DNA of 64,000 nt, taken from Amorphochlora amoebiformis. Its lineage: Eukaryota > Cercozoa > Chlorarachniophyceae. The translations under genes were made by a program, and so were the position numbers. Shown here in pieces: positions 1-13,716 of the stretch. The notes beneath the pieces are model-generated. The model was not told the origin of the DNA and did no database searches. It saw only the letters and a program-made list of their open reading frames with translations. Position 1 is the stretch's first letter. Every line of letters starts with the position of its first letter. The stretch lies in NCBI GenBank assembly GCA_054601695.1, contig BAAHQB010000143.1:62001-126000 (forward strand), written 5' to 3'.

Positions 1-48
1 TATATATGTATATATATATATATATATAAAGGAAATATAAATGAACGT

Positions 49-100
<52 letters not shown>

Positions 101-315
101 GTTTATCAGTGTAATGTATGCATTTTACAAACTTATGGAAAGATACACGTGAATCTAATTGCATACACGATGTTACACGATGTTACAACCAGTACGTCCT
201 CCCTCCACCCTCCCGATCCCAATCCCAATCCGATCACTCACCTGTCCGACGTTCGGGTCGTCCGTCGTCGTGCACCATTGCCAACCCACAAGCCCAAACG
301 AGTTATTTTCCTCAC

Positions 316-398
316 CATATGGTAAGACCTCAAGAAAGTGCTGAAGTTCTTTCGCTGTGGCCATCAATCGATCTTTGTTGCTCCCTCGCACGCAACTG
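316..398 (-). CDS. possible internal exon of a gene leaving the left edge
   Basis: Not recognised. An open stretch of 27 codons plus one base on each side lies between an acceptor (TTGTCAG at about 399) and a donor (GTGAGG at 315). It encodes SSCVRGSNKDRLMATAKELQ followed by HFLEVLPYG. Codon content is mixed and free of the surrounding TA repeat. The rest of the gene would lie at lower coordinates, outside the window, so neither partner exons nor function can be checked. It would be divergent from the candidate gene starting at 1064. It could also be non-coding unique DNA. Confidence 0.28.
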
Positions 399-1063
399 CT
401 GACAAGGAGTGTGCTCGAGCAGCCTTCAGTGACTGCCCTTCACGGCGGCCAAATTCCTATGGACCAAATTATATTAATGCGAAACGGATGAATCTGACAT
501 CTGTGACTAAAGTGACAGTAAAGTCACCTCTTAAGGCTCTTCCTCATCCCTCGATTTCCTTATCAGGAATGGTTTTGACACATTTGACAGCGAGAGGCAT
601 TGACAGTTGTCACTGAGGTGTGACCTCACTGACCTGATCATGACAATTCCGATGTGATATAACGTGACGTACCAGAGTGACTTAATATCCGAGAACCGAG
701 ACCCGGGAGAGCTGATGGCCGACTGACCGCGAAGCTCGATGATGCCTCATCGCCGACGTCCCGCATATCCTTCCTCCTTCACATGGTATCAAAGAAAAAA
801 CCAATCCCGTTGTAATATTTTTCTCTCCCGACCAACCATTCTTTCTCTCTCTACCCCGCTCTCTTCCATTTAATATGGAACCTTCTGCATTCTCCTAATC
901 TCTTCCGCTTTCTCTTTCTCTCTTCACACTTCCTCTTTTCTCGTGCCGCTTAAACTTGGGACAAGCTGCCTCCGGGGGGGAAGGGTTTTGAATTTCGGGA
1001 TCTGATCAAGGATATTGCGATGACGATGTTTTTATATTGTGCAGGAGAAGCAGGCGGAGGAGT
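399..1063. other. unique intergenic stretch, possible divergent promoter
   Basis: About 660 bases with little TA repeat. No convincing open frame was found on either strand. It contains short GTGAC/GTCAC-type motifs repeated around 490-690 and a pyrimidine-rich stretch around 820-955. It lies between a possible minus-strand exon and a possible plus-strand gene, so a promoter role is an inference only. Confidence 0.3.
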
Positions 1064-1240
1064 ATGAGTGGCGGCATAGGCATGCTAACAATACTCCTAG
1101 GGGTGATGAGTGCGATGATTCCAGTGGCTGGGGGGACGGAGATGTATAGTATCAAGATTGCGGGTCAAGGGGTGGACAGCAGGCTGAGGTTTGATGATTG
1201 AAATGCTTTGTGAAGGATTATGTATTTATATATTTACATG

Positions 1241-1323
<83 letters not shown>

Positions 1324-1341
1324 TATAATATATATATATAT

Positions 1342-1406
<65 letters not shown>

Positions 1407-1430
1407 ATATATAATATATATATATATATT

Positions 1431-1467
<37 letters not shown>

Positions 1468-1639
1468 GTATATATGTATATATGCATTCTACTACATTGT
1501 ACATGAATATACAAATATATATATATATATATACATATATATAATATTATATATATATATATATATATGTGTATTTGCAGATTTTATTAAAATAGAAATA
1601 TACACGTATACATACATATAATGCATATATGTAATACAT

Positions 1640-1701
<62 letters not shown>

Positions 1702-1751
1702 AAATATATATATATATATACATTATATATATATATATATATATATACATA

Positions 1752-1827
<76 letters not shown>

Positions 1828-1865
1828 AAATGTGTAATAAAATAAAATCTACATATATTATTGTT

Positions 1866-1918
<53 letters not shown>

Positions 1919-1937
1919 TGTATATATATATATATAT

Positions 1938-1968
<31 letters not shown>

Positions 1969-2221
1969 CTGTAAATATATATATATATATATAATATGTT
2001 ATACATATATATATATATATATAATTAAATATGTATATATATATATATATGTATATACATATATATAATATATATATATAAATATATATATATATACACA
2101 ATACATACTCCCTTGCCTGTTTCCTTTTAATGATTCCCGTTCCTCTTTCATTCCAACGTCACAATCATTATAATTATACGCAAAGATCTATCTATATCCA
2201 ACTAGTACATGATATATAATA

Positions 2222-2258
<37 letters not shown>

Positions 2259-2348
2259 TATACATATATTAATTTTATGTAAATTTAGGTATATGTATGA
2301 ATACATATATATATATATATATATATATAAATTTAGGAATATATATGA

Positions 2349-2392
<44 letters not shown>

Positions 2393-2464
2393 TTTATAAA
2401 GGGTGGATAATCGAGCGTTACCCAATCATCTCTCAGGGTAAATTGTGATATACATACATATAAA

Positions 2465-2510
<46 letters not shown>

Positions 2511-2536
2511 ATGTTTATATTTTTAACACATGTATA

Positions 2537-2601
<65 letters not shown>

Positions 2602-2602
2602 C

Positions 2603-2649
<47 letters not shown>

Positions 2650-2694
2650 CTCGCTTATTTGTATGTATATATTTTATTTCATGCATATATTTAC

Positions 2695-2746
<52 letters not shown>

Positions 2747-2826
2747 GTGTATATACACATATTTAATATATGTATGTATGTATTATATGTTACATAGGTT
2801 TTATTATTCATATATGTTTATTATTA

Positions 2827-2879
<53 letters not shown>

Positions 2880-2896
2880 TTACACACACAATAATT

Positions 2897-2942
<46 letters not shown>

Positions 2943-3071
2943 TATGCTTGTACGTCTCTTGATGGGCCATATTGCAGGGTTACTTCGCCCCAGGGTATCT
3001 GTACAGTAAAATCTACTATTTTGCATGTATATATTTAGATATAGATATATACATACTATATTGAGATGTAG

Positions 3072-3106
<35 letters not shown>

Positions 3107-3116
3107 ATATATTCAA

Positions 3117-3161
<45 letters not shown>

Positions 3162-3314
3162 GCATATATATATATTTATATATGTGAATATAAAAATAGT
3201 GTGTACATTGTGCAAATAGTGTATACATTGTGCAAATATTATGTATTTAAATATTATATCTGATATTAAATCTATAATCTACACAAATATACTTGATATA
3301 TTGATGATATACAC

Positions 3315-3355
<41 letters not shown>

Positions 3356-3395
3356 TGTTAACGCAGTGGTATGGCATACCACCAGTAGTCCATAG
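1064..3395 (+). CDS. possible small secreted protein, 4 exons, 80 aa
   Basis: Function unknown. Proposed exons are 1064-1188, 2402-2437, 2942-2994 and 3367-3395; their phases (2, 2, 1) join without a stop and total 81 codons including the stop. Exon 1 starts with ATG and encodes a signal-peptide-like start, [20 protein letters not shown], followed by VAGGTE. The mature part is short with two cysteines ([11 protein letters not shown]). Acceptors at 2401 and 2941 are ordinary AG in poor context. Competing readings exist: exon 1 is also open in another frame from 1045 to a stop at 1149. On the minus strand 2951-2995 reads [15 protein letters not shown] between AG and GT, and 2100-2180 is also open. 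The strand is therefore not certain. Confidence 0.38.
1230..2100. repeat. (TA)n microsatellite block
   Basis: Nearly uninterrupted TA dinucleotide with scattered ATATG, ATACA and AATAT interruptions. It forms most of the first intron of the candidate gene at 1064. It produces long spurious open frames of alternating Ile and Tyr because TAT and ATA are both sense codons. Confidence 0.95.
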
Positions 3396-3664
3396 TTTCC
3401 CTGAGACCGTTCGAATTGGTTGGATTATGCCAATTGGATTGTGATAAACTTTGGGAGTTAGTAATGTGCATTATCCGTGGGAATGCTCCACGGGACGCAT
3501 CCCACGCGAGGTCACGGGACATCACGGGGTGCATCTAAGAATTACTACTATTCTACTCTCAATCTATTCATTTCGAACTACAGTTTATTTTAGGTAATTA
3601 GAGCTTCTGGCCAGTTTAGAGTGCCACATTTCGTGTTGTGTGTTAACAGTATGCATGTATGTCC

Positions 3665-3751
<87 letters not shown>

Positions 3752-4045
3752 TATATATATAATAAATTACAAGGAAAAAAGGGTTCTCAACAAGTCCAAA
3801 AGCTATCGAACATGCTAAGTAAATCGAAGCACTAAATACCTGACCCTATCAAACACCAAACTCTACAACAGATCATAATCCCTATCACTTTTCCCTTCAA
3901 AATCTCCTCTGATTCGCCCCTTCTCTCTCCTCTGATTCGCCCCTTCTCTCTATCTTTCTTCCATTAATTTCCTCCCAAGTCTCTCTCACCCACTTTCCGG
4001 ATCTTTCGCTGTGTGTATCACACCTCTCTCTCTTTCTCTCTATCT

Positions 4046-4091
<46 letters not shown>

Positions 4092-4218
4092 TCTCTGTCG
4101 TGTCTTTTCCCATTCGGATTTATCTTACAAAAATAAAACTTCAATATATGTGTCTATTTTCTCTGTCATTGTCTCCAATTCTATCTCCCTTCTTTCCTCG
4201 CTGGTTTATTGTACATGC
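3396..4218. other. intergenic region before the 258-aa gene
   Basis: Contains a mixed-sequence stretch at 3400-3650 with CCCGTGA-like short repeats near 3485-3530, and a (TA)n tract at 3665-3760. A 24-base duplication (ctcctctgattcgccccttc twice) lies at about 3903-3950, followed by a CT tract at 4019-4090. On the minus strand 3360-3535 is open for about 55 codons, but I found no second exon in phase with it. The CT tract lies about 130 bases upstream of the proposed start of the next gene and could belong to its 5' region. Confidence 0.4.
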
Positions 4219-4349
4219 ATGGGTATGGTGTACGAAACATATAAAGATGTGCATATATAAATACATCATGCGGAAAATAATCTAATGTTAGAAATACACA
4301 CACACGAAACATATATATACATATATATATATATACATATGTATGTATG

Positions 4350-4380
<31 letters not shown>

Positions 4381-4384
4381 TATA

Positions 4385-4465
<81 letters not shown>

Positions 4466-4466
4466 C

Positions 4467-4535
<69 letters not shown>

Positions 4536-4595
4536 ATTACACATATTTGTATATATGAATTTATAATACGTATATATACAAACATATGAATTTAT

Positions 4596-4641
<46 letters not shown>

Positions 4642-5496
4642 GATATCCATCAACAGTATCTTCAATTTTGAAGAATTTCGGAGGCCAAAAGTCTAAATCG
4701 ACGTCAGAGGCGAATAAATCAAATAGAAAATCCAATAAAAAAGCGGCCCTCACACCTATCAAAGTGGAGGTATGAGTACAGTACGTGTACATGTATTTAT
4801 TTTGTATATGCATAATGATTACCTATATGAAACAAGTGCAGTCTAAACAAATTTGCATCTCCTGCCCTCCCTCTGAGCTTTCCCTAACGCTAACCCGAAC
4901 CTTAACGCTAACCCTAACCCTAACCCTAACCCTATCCCTAAACCTCATCCTAATCCTAATCCTAACCGTTTTCTCCCTCTCTCCCTACGTTAAAATGTAA
5001 TATGTCTTTTTTTTAATTAATAGGTATGCACATGCGCCCTTTAAACGTGCGTACCTGCTTAAATTCTATCCCACTGAGAATACACCCTCCAATAACACAA
5101 AAGACAACTAAAAAATTATGAACAAACACGCGCATATCTCCCCACCCTTAGGAGACACCGACAGCCGACACCGGGAAAATTCCAAAAAATCCGGAAAATT
5201 TGGCGAAAATGCCTGAAAAAGTCGGCAAGAACCCGGAGAGAGAATCTTCAAAGCCCCGTGATGGAGAGGGAAATCCACCGGGGGCGAAAGGGATAGAGGA
5301 AAGCTTGGTATCTCTTCTATCCCTCGTCTCTACCGCTTCTCGACGTCTCTGTCCTTTCTCTCCTTCCCTCATCTCTCTCTCCTCTCTCTTCTTGTCTCTT
5401 CTCTCTCCCTCTGTCTCTCTAATCTTCCTCTCTGATTTTCCTCTCTGATCTCCCCTTCTCCTCACCTGCACCACTTGCTGCTTGTTTTAATGATAT

Positions 5497-5540
<44 letters not shown>

Positions 5541-5807
5541 TATATATATATAATTATATTATATATATGTATATATATGTGTGTGTGTGTGTGTGTGAGA
5601 TGTGTATAAGTATATATGTAAAGCTATACATATGCATAATATTTGCATGTGTCACCCATACACACAAATATATTATATTATATTATGTATAATATATACA
5701 TATATATATATATATATATATTATGTGTGTGTGTAGGTTTGTATGCAAATATGTATATAATTATGTATATGCGTAATATTTGTACGCGTCACATATAAAT
5801 ATATATT

Positions 5808-5847
<40 letters not shown>

Positions 5848-6385
5848 TGTGTATATTAAGTATTCGTGTATATAATTATTATATTCGTGTATATAATTAT
5901 TATATTCGTGTATATAATATTTACAAATGTATATACACGTATATTGTACATATTGCATTCATATCTATATATATATATATATATAAATATATATATATAT
6001 CATTAAATATAATACAAGGTTTACATATAATTGATAACCTGTTCACATGCAGACGTGCACGTGTATGCGTACATATTAATAGATATATACACATATACAA
6101 GTATATACACTCATATATTCATACACGCATACACATACTTACACAATGCGCATACATATATACGCATATATACATACACGAACACATATAACTTTACAAA
6201 AATATTTCATACAGGGCTCTGCAGAGGTAGGAATGCAGCCAGACGCAGATAGCAAGGGAGCAGAGGAGAGGGGAGGGGGCGGGGGGAGGCTGAAAGGGGG
6301 GGCGGGGGATGTAGTTCAGGGGGGGGTAGGGGATGAGGAAGAGGAAGACGACGAAGAAGAGGGGTAATATATGTATGTATGTATG

Positions 6386-6422
<37 letters not shown>

Positions 6423-6804
6423 ATATTGCATGAATGATATTTTCTAAATATGTGTATAAGTGTGTTGTGTATTCTATTGAATTATGTACGTCTACAAATA
6501 TAAATATATATACATACATATATATATATATACATATATATATATATTGTTAGAGCGACAATATTTATAGCATGAGGGTACGCAGTTCGAAGAGTAGATA
6601 TCGATAGTGTGTTCAAGTACAACCGTACGTGTACTACAGATAGCTGGAGATAGCTGGAGATTCCGGAGATTCTTGAAAATCGTCACATCCAGTAGTACCC
6701 GGTAGTACTGGGTAGTAACGGTTAGTAACGGGACTTCGAGGAGGCGTGACAAAGCGTGACGTCACGCCAATGCCGCACAGTCAATGTCTGGGCTACCGTT
6801 GCGC

Positions 6805-6875
<71 letters not shown>

Positions 6876-6876
6876 G

Positions 6877-6917
<41 letters not shown>

Positions 6918-6998
6918 TGTGTGTGTTTGTTAGTGTTTTCCCTCAGATTTTATAATATTAAAATTGTTATTTTAGTTATACACATATATATATATATA

Positions 6999-7074
<76 letters not shown>

Positions 7075-7167
7075 TATACGTGTGTGTGTGAGAGTGTGTG
7101 TGTGTGTATCATATCATATAACAACACAGTATGTTATATTCTATTATATTACATTATATCACATTTT

Positions 7168-7242
<75 letters not shown>

Positions 7243-7541
7243 TCCATACAGAGACTCACGGAAGCGAAGAAGGCTGAAGAAAAACGTCATTAATATCGAT
7301 GTAAGCACATTCTTAATACTACAAAAACACACTTACCTTACTAACACATTATGCATGTATTGATACAAGAAAGGTGTCTAAATCGATGTAAAAACACGTG
7401 TATATACGGTATTTATCTTTGCATATTATTCAAAAACTAGGTGCCCATTTATTATATATTATTAAATATATATATATATATATATATATACATAATATAT
7501 ACATACATATATATATATATATATGTACGTATGTGTATATA

Positions 7542-7583
<42 letters not shown>

Positions 7584-7662
7584 CGTAGATACATAGAAGA
7601 TTTATATATTTACAATTTATACTTAAATACATACTATTAATACATATATATATATATATAAT

Positions 7663-7715
<53 letters not shown>

Positions 7716-7752
7716 CGTCAATATACGCATGTATATATACGTATATATATGC

Positions 7753-7819
<67 letters not shown>

Positions 7820-7866
7820 GTATATATAATATGTATATATATACATATATATATACAATATATGTT

Positions 7867-7897
<31 letters not shown>

Positions 7898-8138
7898 ATA
7901 TATATATATATATAAAAGTATTTAGACATAGGTATACGTAAATTTAATTCTTATATTATATACTATGTGTTTATACGTTTCGAGGCACAACATGATGAGG
8001 TTGTACGCTGCCCGAAAATTGTTTTTTGGAGTCAAAATACAAAATAATTCGGGGTGAGGGCCAAGCGCTCAATGATCCCTAGCGCAGGGGTTCTGATTGG
8101 CCTAAATATATTATATATATTGTGTGTGTATATAATAC

Positions 8139-8185
<47 letters not shown>

Positions 8186-8326
8186 TATATATATATATAT
8201 TTGATATATATATATATAATTTTGCGCATAAATATCAGTTATACTGATATATATGTATTTATATACATATATTTCCAGATATAAATGATGTGAAATAAAT
8301 ATTTGCGTATAAGAAAATTCATGTGT

Positions 8327-8367
<41 letters not shown>

Positions 8368-8637
8368 TTATGTATAATATATATATATATATATATATAT
8401 AAATAGTTATATATATATATATATATATGTTTGTGTGTGTATTATGTACATATGTAGATAAGCGAGGAAGACCGTATTGACCTGGAGCAGATTGCAAACC
8501 AGTTTAGGAAGGTCTCTAAACAATCTATTACATTTATTTATTATTCGTGCATATATACATATATATATATATAGATGTGTGTATATTCAGCATGTGAGGT
8601 CTCTAAACAATCCATTACATTTATTTATTATTCGTGC

Positions 8638-8668
<31 letters not shown>

Positions 8669-8829
8669 GAGATGTGTGTATATTCAGCATGTGAGGTCTC
8701 TAAACAATCCATTACATTTATTTATTATTCGTGCATATATACATATATATATATATAGATGTGTGTATATTCAGCATGTTAGGTCTCTAAACAATCCATT
8801 ACATTTACTTATTATTCGTGCATATATAC

Positions 8830-8868
<39 letters not shown>

Positions 8869-8932
8869 GATGTGTGTATATTCAGCATGTGAGGTCTCTA
8901 AACAATCTATTACATTTATTTATTATTCGTGC

Positions 8933-8977
<45 letters not shown>

Positions 8978-9171
8978 TGTGTGTATATTCAGCATGTGAG
9001 GTCTCTAAACAATCCATTACATTTATTTATTATTCGTGCACACACACATACACACATACACATATACACATAGATGTGTGTATATTCAGCATGTGTATAT
9101 AGATATCTATACACACATGCATGTGTGTCTACACACACATGTTATGTCTACGTAAAAACGAGATATACATG

Positions 9172-9215
<44 letters not shown>

Positions 9216-9218
9216 GTG

Positions 9219-9250
<32 letters not shown>

Positions 9251-9693
9251 CGTGTGTGTGTGTATATATATATATAAAAATATAATATTCATATATACAT
9301 ACCTATATATATATATATATATATATATTATGAACATATATATATATATATATATTAGATATATTCATATATATATACACATATACATACATACACATAA
9401 TGTGTGTGTGTATGTATTCATCACGTTTTTATGTATACACACATATGTTTTAAAACATAGGCATAGAATAGTGTAAATTGCAACATATTGTAATACATGC
9501 GTGCATATATATATATATACATATACACATATACATACACATACACATATACATATATATACATATATATATATATATACACACACACATGTGTATGTAA
9601 TAATATATACACATGTGTGTGTGTGTGTGTATACATATATATACACAAATATATGTATATGTGTATATGTGTATGTACATGTGCGTATGAATA

Positions 9694-9752
<59 letters not shown>

Positions 9753-9846
9753 GTATATATATAAATATATATAGAGAGAGAGTTATATATATATATATAT
9801 ATGTATGTATATATATGTATATATACATATAAATATAATGTCTATT

Positions 9847-9915
<69 letters not shown>

Positions 9916-10042
9916 AATACATATACATATATATATGTATATATATCTTTATATTACAATACATGTAAAAATACACACACACACACATATGTATATGTAT
10001 ATGTGTATATATATAACACGTGTGTGTACATACATATATATA

Positions 10043-10094
<52 letters not shown>

Positions 10095-10111
10095 ATATAT
10101 ATATATGATAT

Positions 10112-10162
<51 letters not shown>

Positions 10163-10273
10163 ATATATCCTCACGTAGGCACTGGAAGGTTCTCAAGGCG
10201 CCATCATGAAGACTTTTAGGGTACACATATACATACATATAAATATATATATATTTATATATATATATATGTA

Positions 10274-10349
<76 letters not shown>

Positions 10350-10435
10350 TTATAAATATATATATGAGCGTGTGCGTGTGTGTGTATGTGCCGGTGTATT
10401 TCACATATTTTTACACAGGCACAGACAATATATAC

Positions 10436-10491
<56 letters not shown>

Positions 10492-10647
10492 GTATGTAAT
10501 ATAGTGAAAATATGTATCTATATATATATAGCATATATTACACATTAAACATACAAGTGAATATATAAAGATTTCAGAGAATGGGGAGGCTGTACAGATG
10601 TCGGAAGAGGAGTTAGATAGGGTTCTAGCACAAGCCGAGGTATATAA

Positions 10648-10691
<44 letters not shown>

Positions 10692-11201
10692 CATTTGTAT
10701 ATATACATTTATAAGTATACATGTTTATATGTCGCATTCCTCTTTCTCTCCGCATATCCTCTCTCTCTCCCTGTCTTTGTACTTCCTCTTCTCTCTTTCT
10801 CTCTCCCTCTCTTTCTCTTCCCTCTAATCTCTCTCTATCTACCTCTCCTCTCTACTCTCTGTCTCTCTGTCCGTCTCTCTGTCTCTCTGTCTCTCTGTCT
10901 CTCCACTCAATATCTCTGTCCATGTCCGTCTTTCTCTCTTGTCTCTCTCCTCTTTCTTGTTGCCTATCTCTCTTTTCTCTTTCAGTATCCCTCATTCCCC
11001 TCTCCCCTCTGTTTCCCAACGAGATATTTAATCATCCTATCTCTTTCTCCAACAACGAGATATTTGCAATCATATTACACATACGTGGATGTGCACAGAT
11101 TCTAGTATGCCGGAAGCATAGCATTTACATACCTATATTATATAGTATTAAATTAGATACATATACCAATTATATATATATACACATATATATATACATA
11201 T

Positions 11202-11300
<99 letters not shown>

Positions 11301-11387
11301 ATATATAAGATATATATATATATATATACATATATAGATGCGCAAATATGTACATAGATGTGCGCAAATGTAATGTATATACATATA

Positions 11388-11442
<55 letters not shown>

Positions 11443-11473
11443 GCGCAAATGTAATATATATACATATACATAT

Positions 11474-11509
<36 letters not shown>

Positions 11510-11523
11510 GTATATCATGTATA

Positions 11524-11559
<36 letters not shown>

Positions 11560-11566
11560 CAATGTA

Positions 11567-11602
<36 letters not shown>

Positions 11603-11897
11603 GGTAGTTCATTCTATTACATAAATATATATATACGTAATATAAATATACATATGTATGTAAATATATATATATATATATATATATAATGTGTATATAT
11701 ATATATATATATATATTTTTGGTATATATATACACAGATATATACATATAATATATATATACATGTATATATATATATGTATATATATATTTATATAGGT
11801 GGGAGAAGCTGAGGTGTTAGATATCCATATGGACGATATCGAGGCGGGGAATATCGACTTGAAAGATATATTGGGTGGGTGTGTATGTGTATGTATG

Positions 11898-11944
<47 letters not shown>

Positions 11945-12220
11945 TACTATGTATATGTATTTTATATTATGTATATATAAATACATCCACATGAATTTGT
12001 ATGATATCTAACATAGATTTTAGAAAAAAGTAATGTTACATCTTTATATATATATATATATATACATATGTGTGTGTGTGTATAATATAACACATAGGAA
12101 TATTTATACATGCGTTTACACATACTTACACATATATATCTACATATACATATACATATAATGATATACATCGTACATATAGATATACACATACATATAA
12201 ATACATACACACATATATAT

Positions 12221-12262
<42 letters not shown>

Positions 12263-12264
12263 AT

Positions 12265-12304
<40 letters not shown>

Positions 12305-12557
12305 TACATACATATACATATATACATATATATATATATATATTATATATATATATATATATGAATATGTATGCATGCATTTACATTATATATACATATA
12401 TATATATTTATATACATAAATATATATATAAGGGTTTTACCTCATTGAATCAATACACATATACTTGAGTGAACATAAATTAGGAATAGTAAGAGACAAG
12501 GCGAAAGGGAGTAATCAAGACGATGAGGATGATGACGACGACGACGGCAATGATTGA
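4219..12557 (+). CDS. unknown basic/acidic protein, 10 exons, 258 aa
   Basis: Not recognised. Exons: 4219-4222 (tiny start exon, ATG plus one base, the least certain), 4657-4769, 5152-5307, 6215-6363, 7252-7300, 8458-8511, 10179-10220, 10580-10639, 11799-11874 and 12484-12557. All phases agree and the sum is 259 codons including TGA. The N-terminal third is Lys/Ser-rich and looks disordered. Next come a Gly-rich stretch, a [11 protein letters not shown] acidic block and a basic patch ([10 protein letters not shown]). A likely helical part follows ([18 protein letters not shown]), then a C-terminal Asp run ([13 protein letters not shown]). This composition suggests a nuclear or nucleolar protein; that is inference. 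The exon at 6215 could also end at its in-frame TAA (6365-6367), but the splice at 6363 restores frame with 7252. The exon at 7252 ends in a strong GTAAGC donor. Confidence 0.72.
4880..4972. repeat. CCCTAA-like telomeric-type repeat in an intron
   Basis: Degenerate tandem CCCTAA/CCTAAC units on the plus strand, the sense strand of the host gene. It lies in the intron between 4769 and 5152. A short version of the longer arrays elsewhere in the window. Confidence 0.85.
5860..5922. repeat. three tandem copies of a ~22-base unit
   Basis: ATTCGTGTATATAATTATTAT is repeated nearly exactly three times. Just upstream, two longer similar segments lie at about 5628-5656 and 5765-5792 (ATGCATAATATTTGCATG and ATGCGTAATATTTGTACG). 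All lie in the intron between 5307 and 6215. Confidence 0.8.
6547..6808 (+). mobile_element. non-autonomous repeat element, copy 1 (MITE-like)
   Basis: Unique-looking 262-base sequence set inside (TA)n, in the intron 6364-7251. Its start, TTGTTAGAGCGAC, and the next 60 bases (including GTACGCAGTTCGAAGAGTAG and ATATCGATAG) recur at 21667 and 58382. It ends in GCGCACAA before TATATA. No coding capacity is visible. Ends that fall in TA dinucleotides would suit a Tc1/mariner-type target, but the flanking TA repeat hides any target-site duplication. Confidence 0.6.
8512..9100 (+). repeat. ~100-base minisatellite starting at a 5' splice site
   Basis: Six copies of a unit beginning GGTCTCTAAACAAT, running through ATTACATTTATTTATTATTC and a variable TA stretch, and ending GATGTGTGTATATTCAGCATG. 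A partial seventh end lies near 9072. The first copy begins at the donor of the exon ending at 8511 (AGGAAG|GTCTCTAAAC). Later copies carry GTGAG|GTCTCTAAAC in the same place, so each presents a decoy donor. Confidence 0.9.
10738..11000 (+). repeat. CT-rich simple sequence in an intron
   Basis: Degenerate CTCTCT/TCTGTCTC tract on the sense strand of the host gene, in the intron 10640-11798. It is pyrimidine-rich but about 800 bases before the acceptor at 11798, so a role as that acceptor's polypyrimidine tract is unlikely. Confidence 0.9.
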
Positions 12558-13199
12558 AATTCAGTTTAATTCACTATCACTACATCATGGCAATGAGCTC
12601 GAGTCAACACAAAATCATAATTGATATATATATTGTATCAGAATAGATGTGAAAATGTATTAGTATCACGTAATTTACACATTTACTAGATTAATAGATT
12701 TTGCCAGATTTACACATTCTAGACATCTAGGACATTTGAGTTTCTTATGAGAATCACATAAATTTCTCATATACACCATCTGGAATCATTTAAATATCCT
12801 GCTATGATCTCGACTAGAGAGTATATATGTATAAACAACTACTAGACTAGTATAATCATTATTCTAGTACCATATCTAACATCTAGAACATGTTTGATGT
12901 GTGTGTGCATGCACACATACTGAACACACATCTCAGTATACTATCATCTAGATCATCTAGATGATATACTACGTTGTCATACATCGATGTACTTACTAGA
13001 CTTATATATAATATATGTATAACGGATAACTAATCTAATCTGCTAATAGACTCTAATCTAGTAATTATATATTATATATAAACAACTAGAAAAATACTGG
13101 AAATATCTAGATATGACTATATGAGCATCGAACCAATGGTCCGAATCCTCAAATCTAAATAAATTTATAAATTTTAAATATATTTAAATATATGTAGTA

Positions 13200-13234
<35 letters not shown>

Positions 13235-13271
13235 CACCGTATACAAATATGTATATATTATATATTATATA

Positions 13272-13314
<43 letters not shown>

Positions 13315-13334
13315 ATATATAAAAATATATATAT

Positions 13335-13385
<51 letters not shown>

Positions 13386-13716
13386 AATCATATCGTAGTA
13401 AAACCACAGTGTTGTTGATCTATATATGAACGCTGATTCGATTAAGTTTACAAGTGTAGGCCTGGCAGACTTATGTGAGCCTTGAACTCCGGTTTTCCTT
13501 GTACGCGACCCCAACAAATAGAATCAGATTTCCCCTGACACTCCTAAGCCAAGGGGGAGGTTTGGTGGGCCTCCCGACAGTGTGAATCAGAGAGGGCGAC
13601 GTTGATGCTACAAACCCTCTTCCGGACGGTATAAAAAGTTATCTTCCCTCTTTCAGACTTCCCCCTTCCCTCCCCATTCCAATCGAAGAGATTAATGGGC
13701 TCAAATGTTAATGAGC
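12558..13716. other. convergent 3' spacer dense in CTAG, with TA tracts
   Basis: Lies between the 3' ends of the 258-aa gene (+) and eIF1A (-). From 12600 to 13130 the tetranucleotide CTAG occurs about fifteen times, often as ACTAGA or TCTAGA, for example around 12840-12970. TA repeat fills 13190-13380. The stretch 13390-13700 is mixed sequence with no convincing open frame. It would contain the eIF1A 3' UTR. Confidence 0.6.

Noticed and set aside
1547-2894. Many overlapping open frames of alternating Ile and Tyr on both strands, here and in every TA block of the window
   Set aside because: They are translations of (TA)n microsatellite, which lacks stop codons in every frame; no other coding signal is present.
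6365-6367. In-frame TAA as the end of a separate gene after the [11 protein letters not shown] block
   Set aside because: A donor two bases earlier (GG|GTAATA) restores phase with the strong exon at 7252-7300 and with all later exons, so one longer gene is the better model. A short isoform remains possible.
10695-11308. Long plus-strand Ser/Leu/Pro-rich frames of up to 195 codons
   Set aside because: CT-rich intronic repeat running into TA repeat; the flanking true exons skip it in phase.
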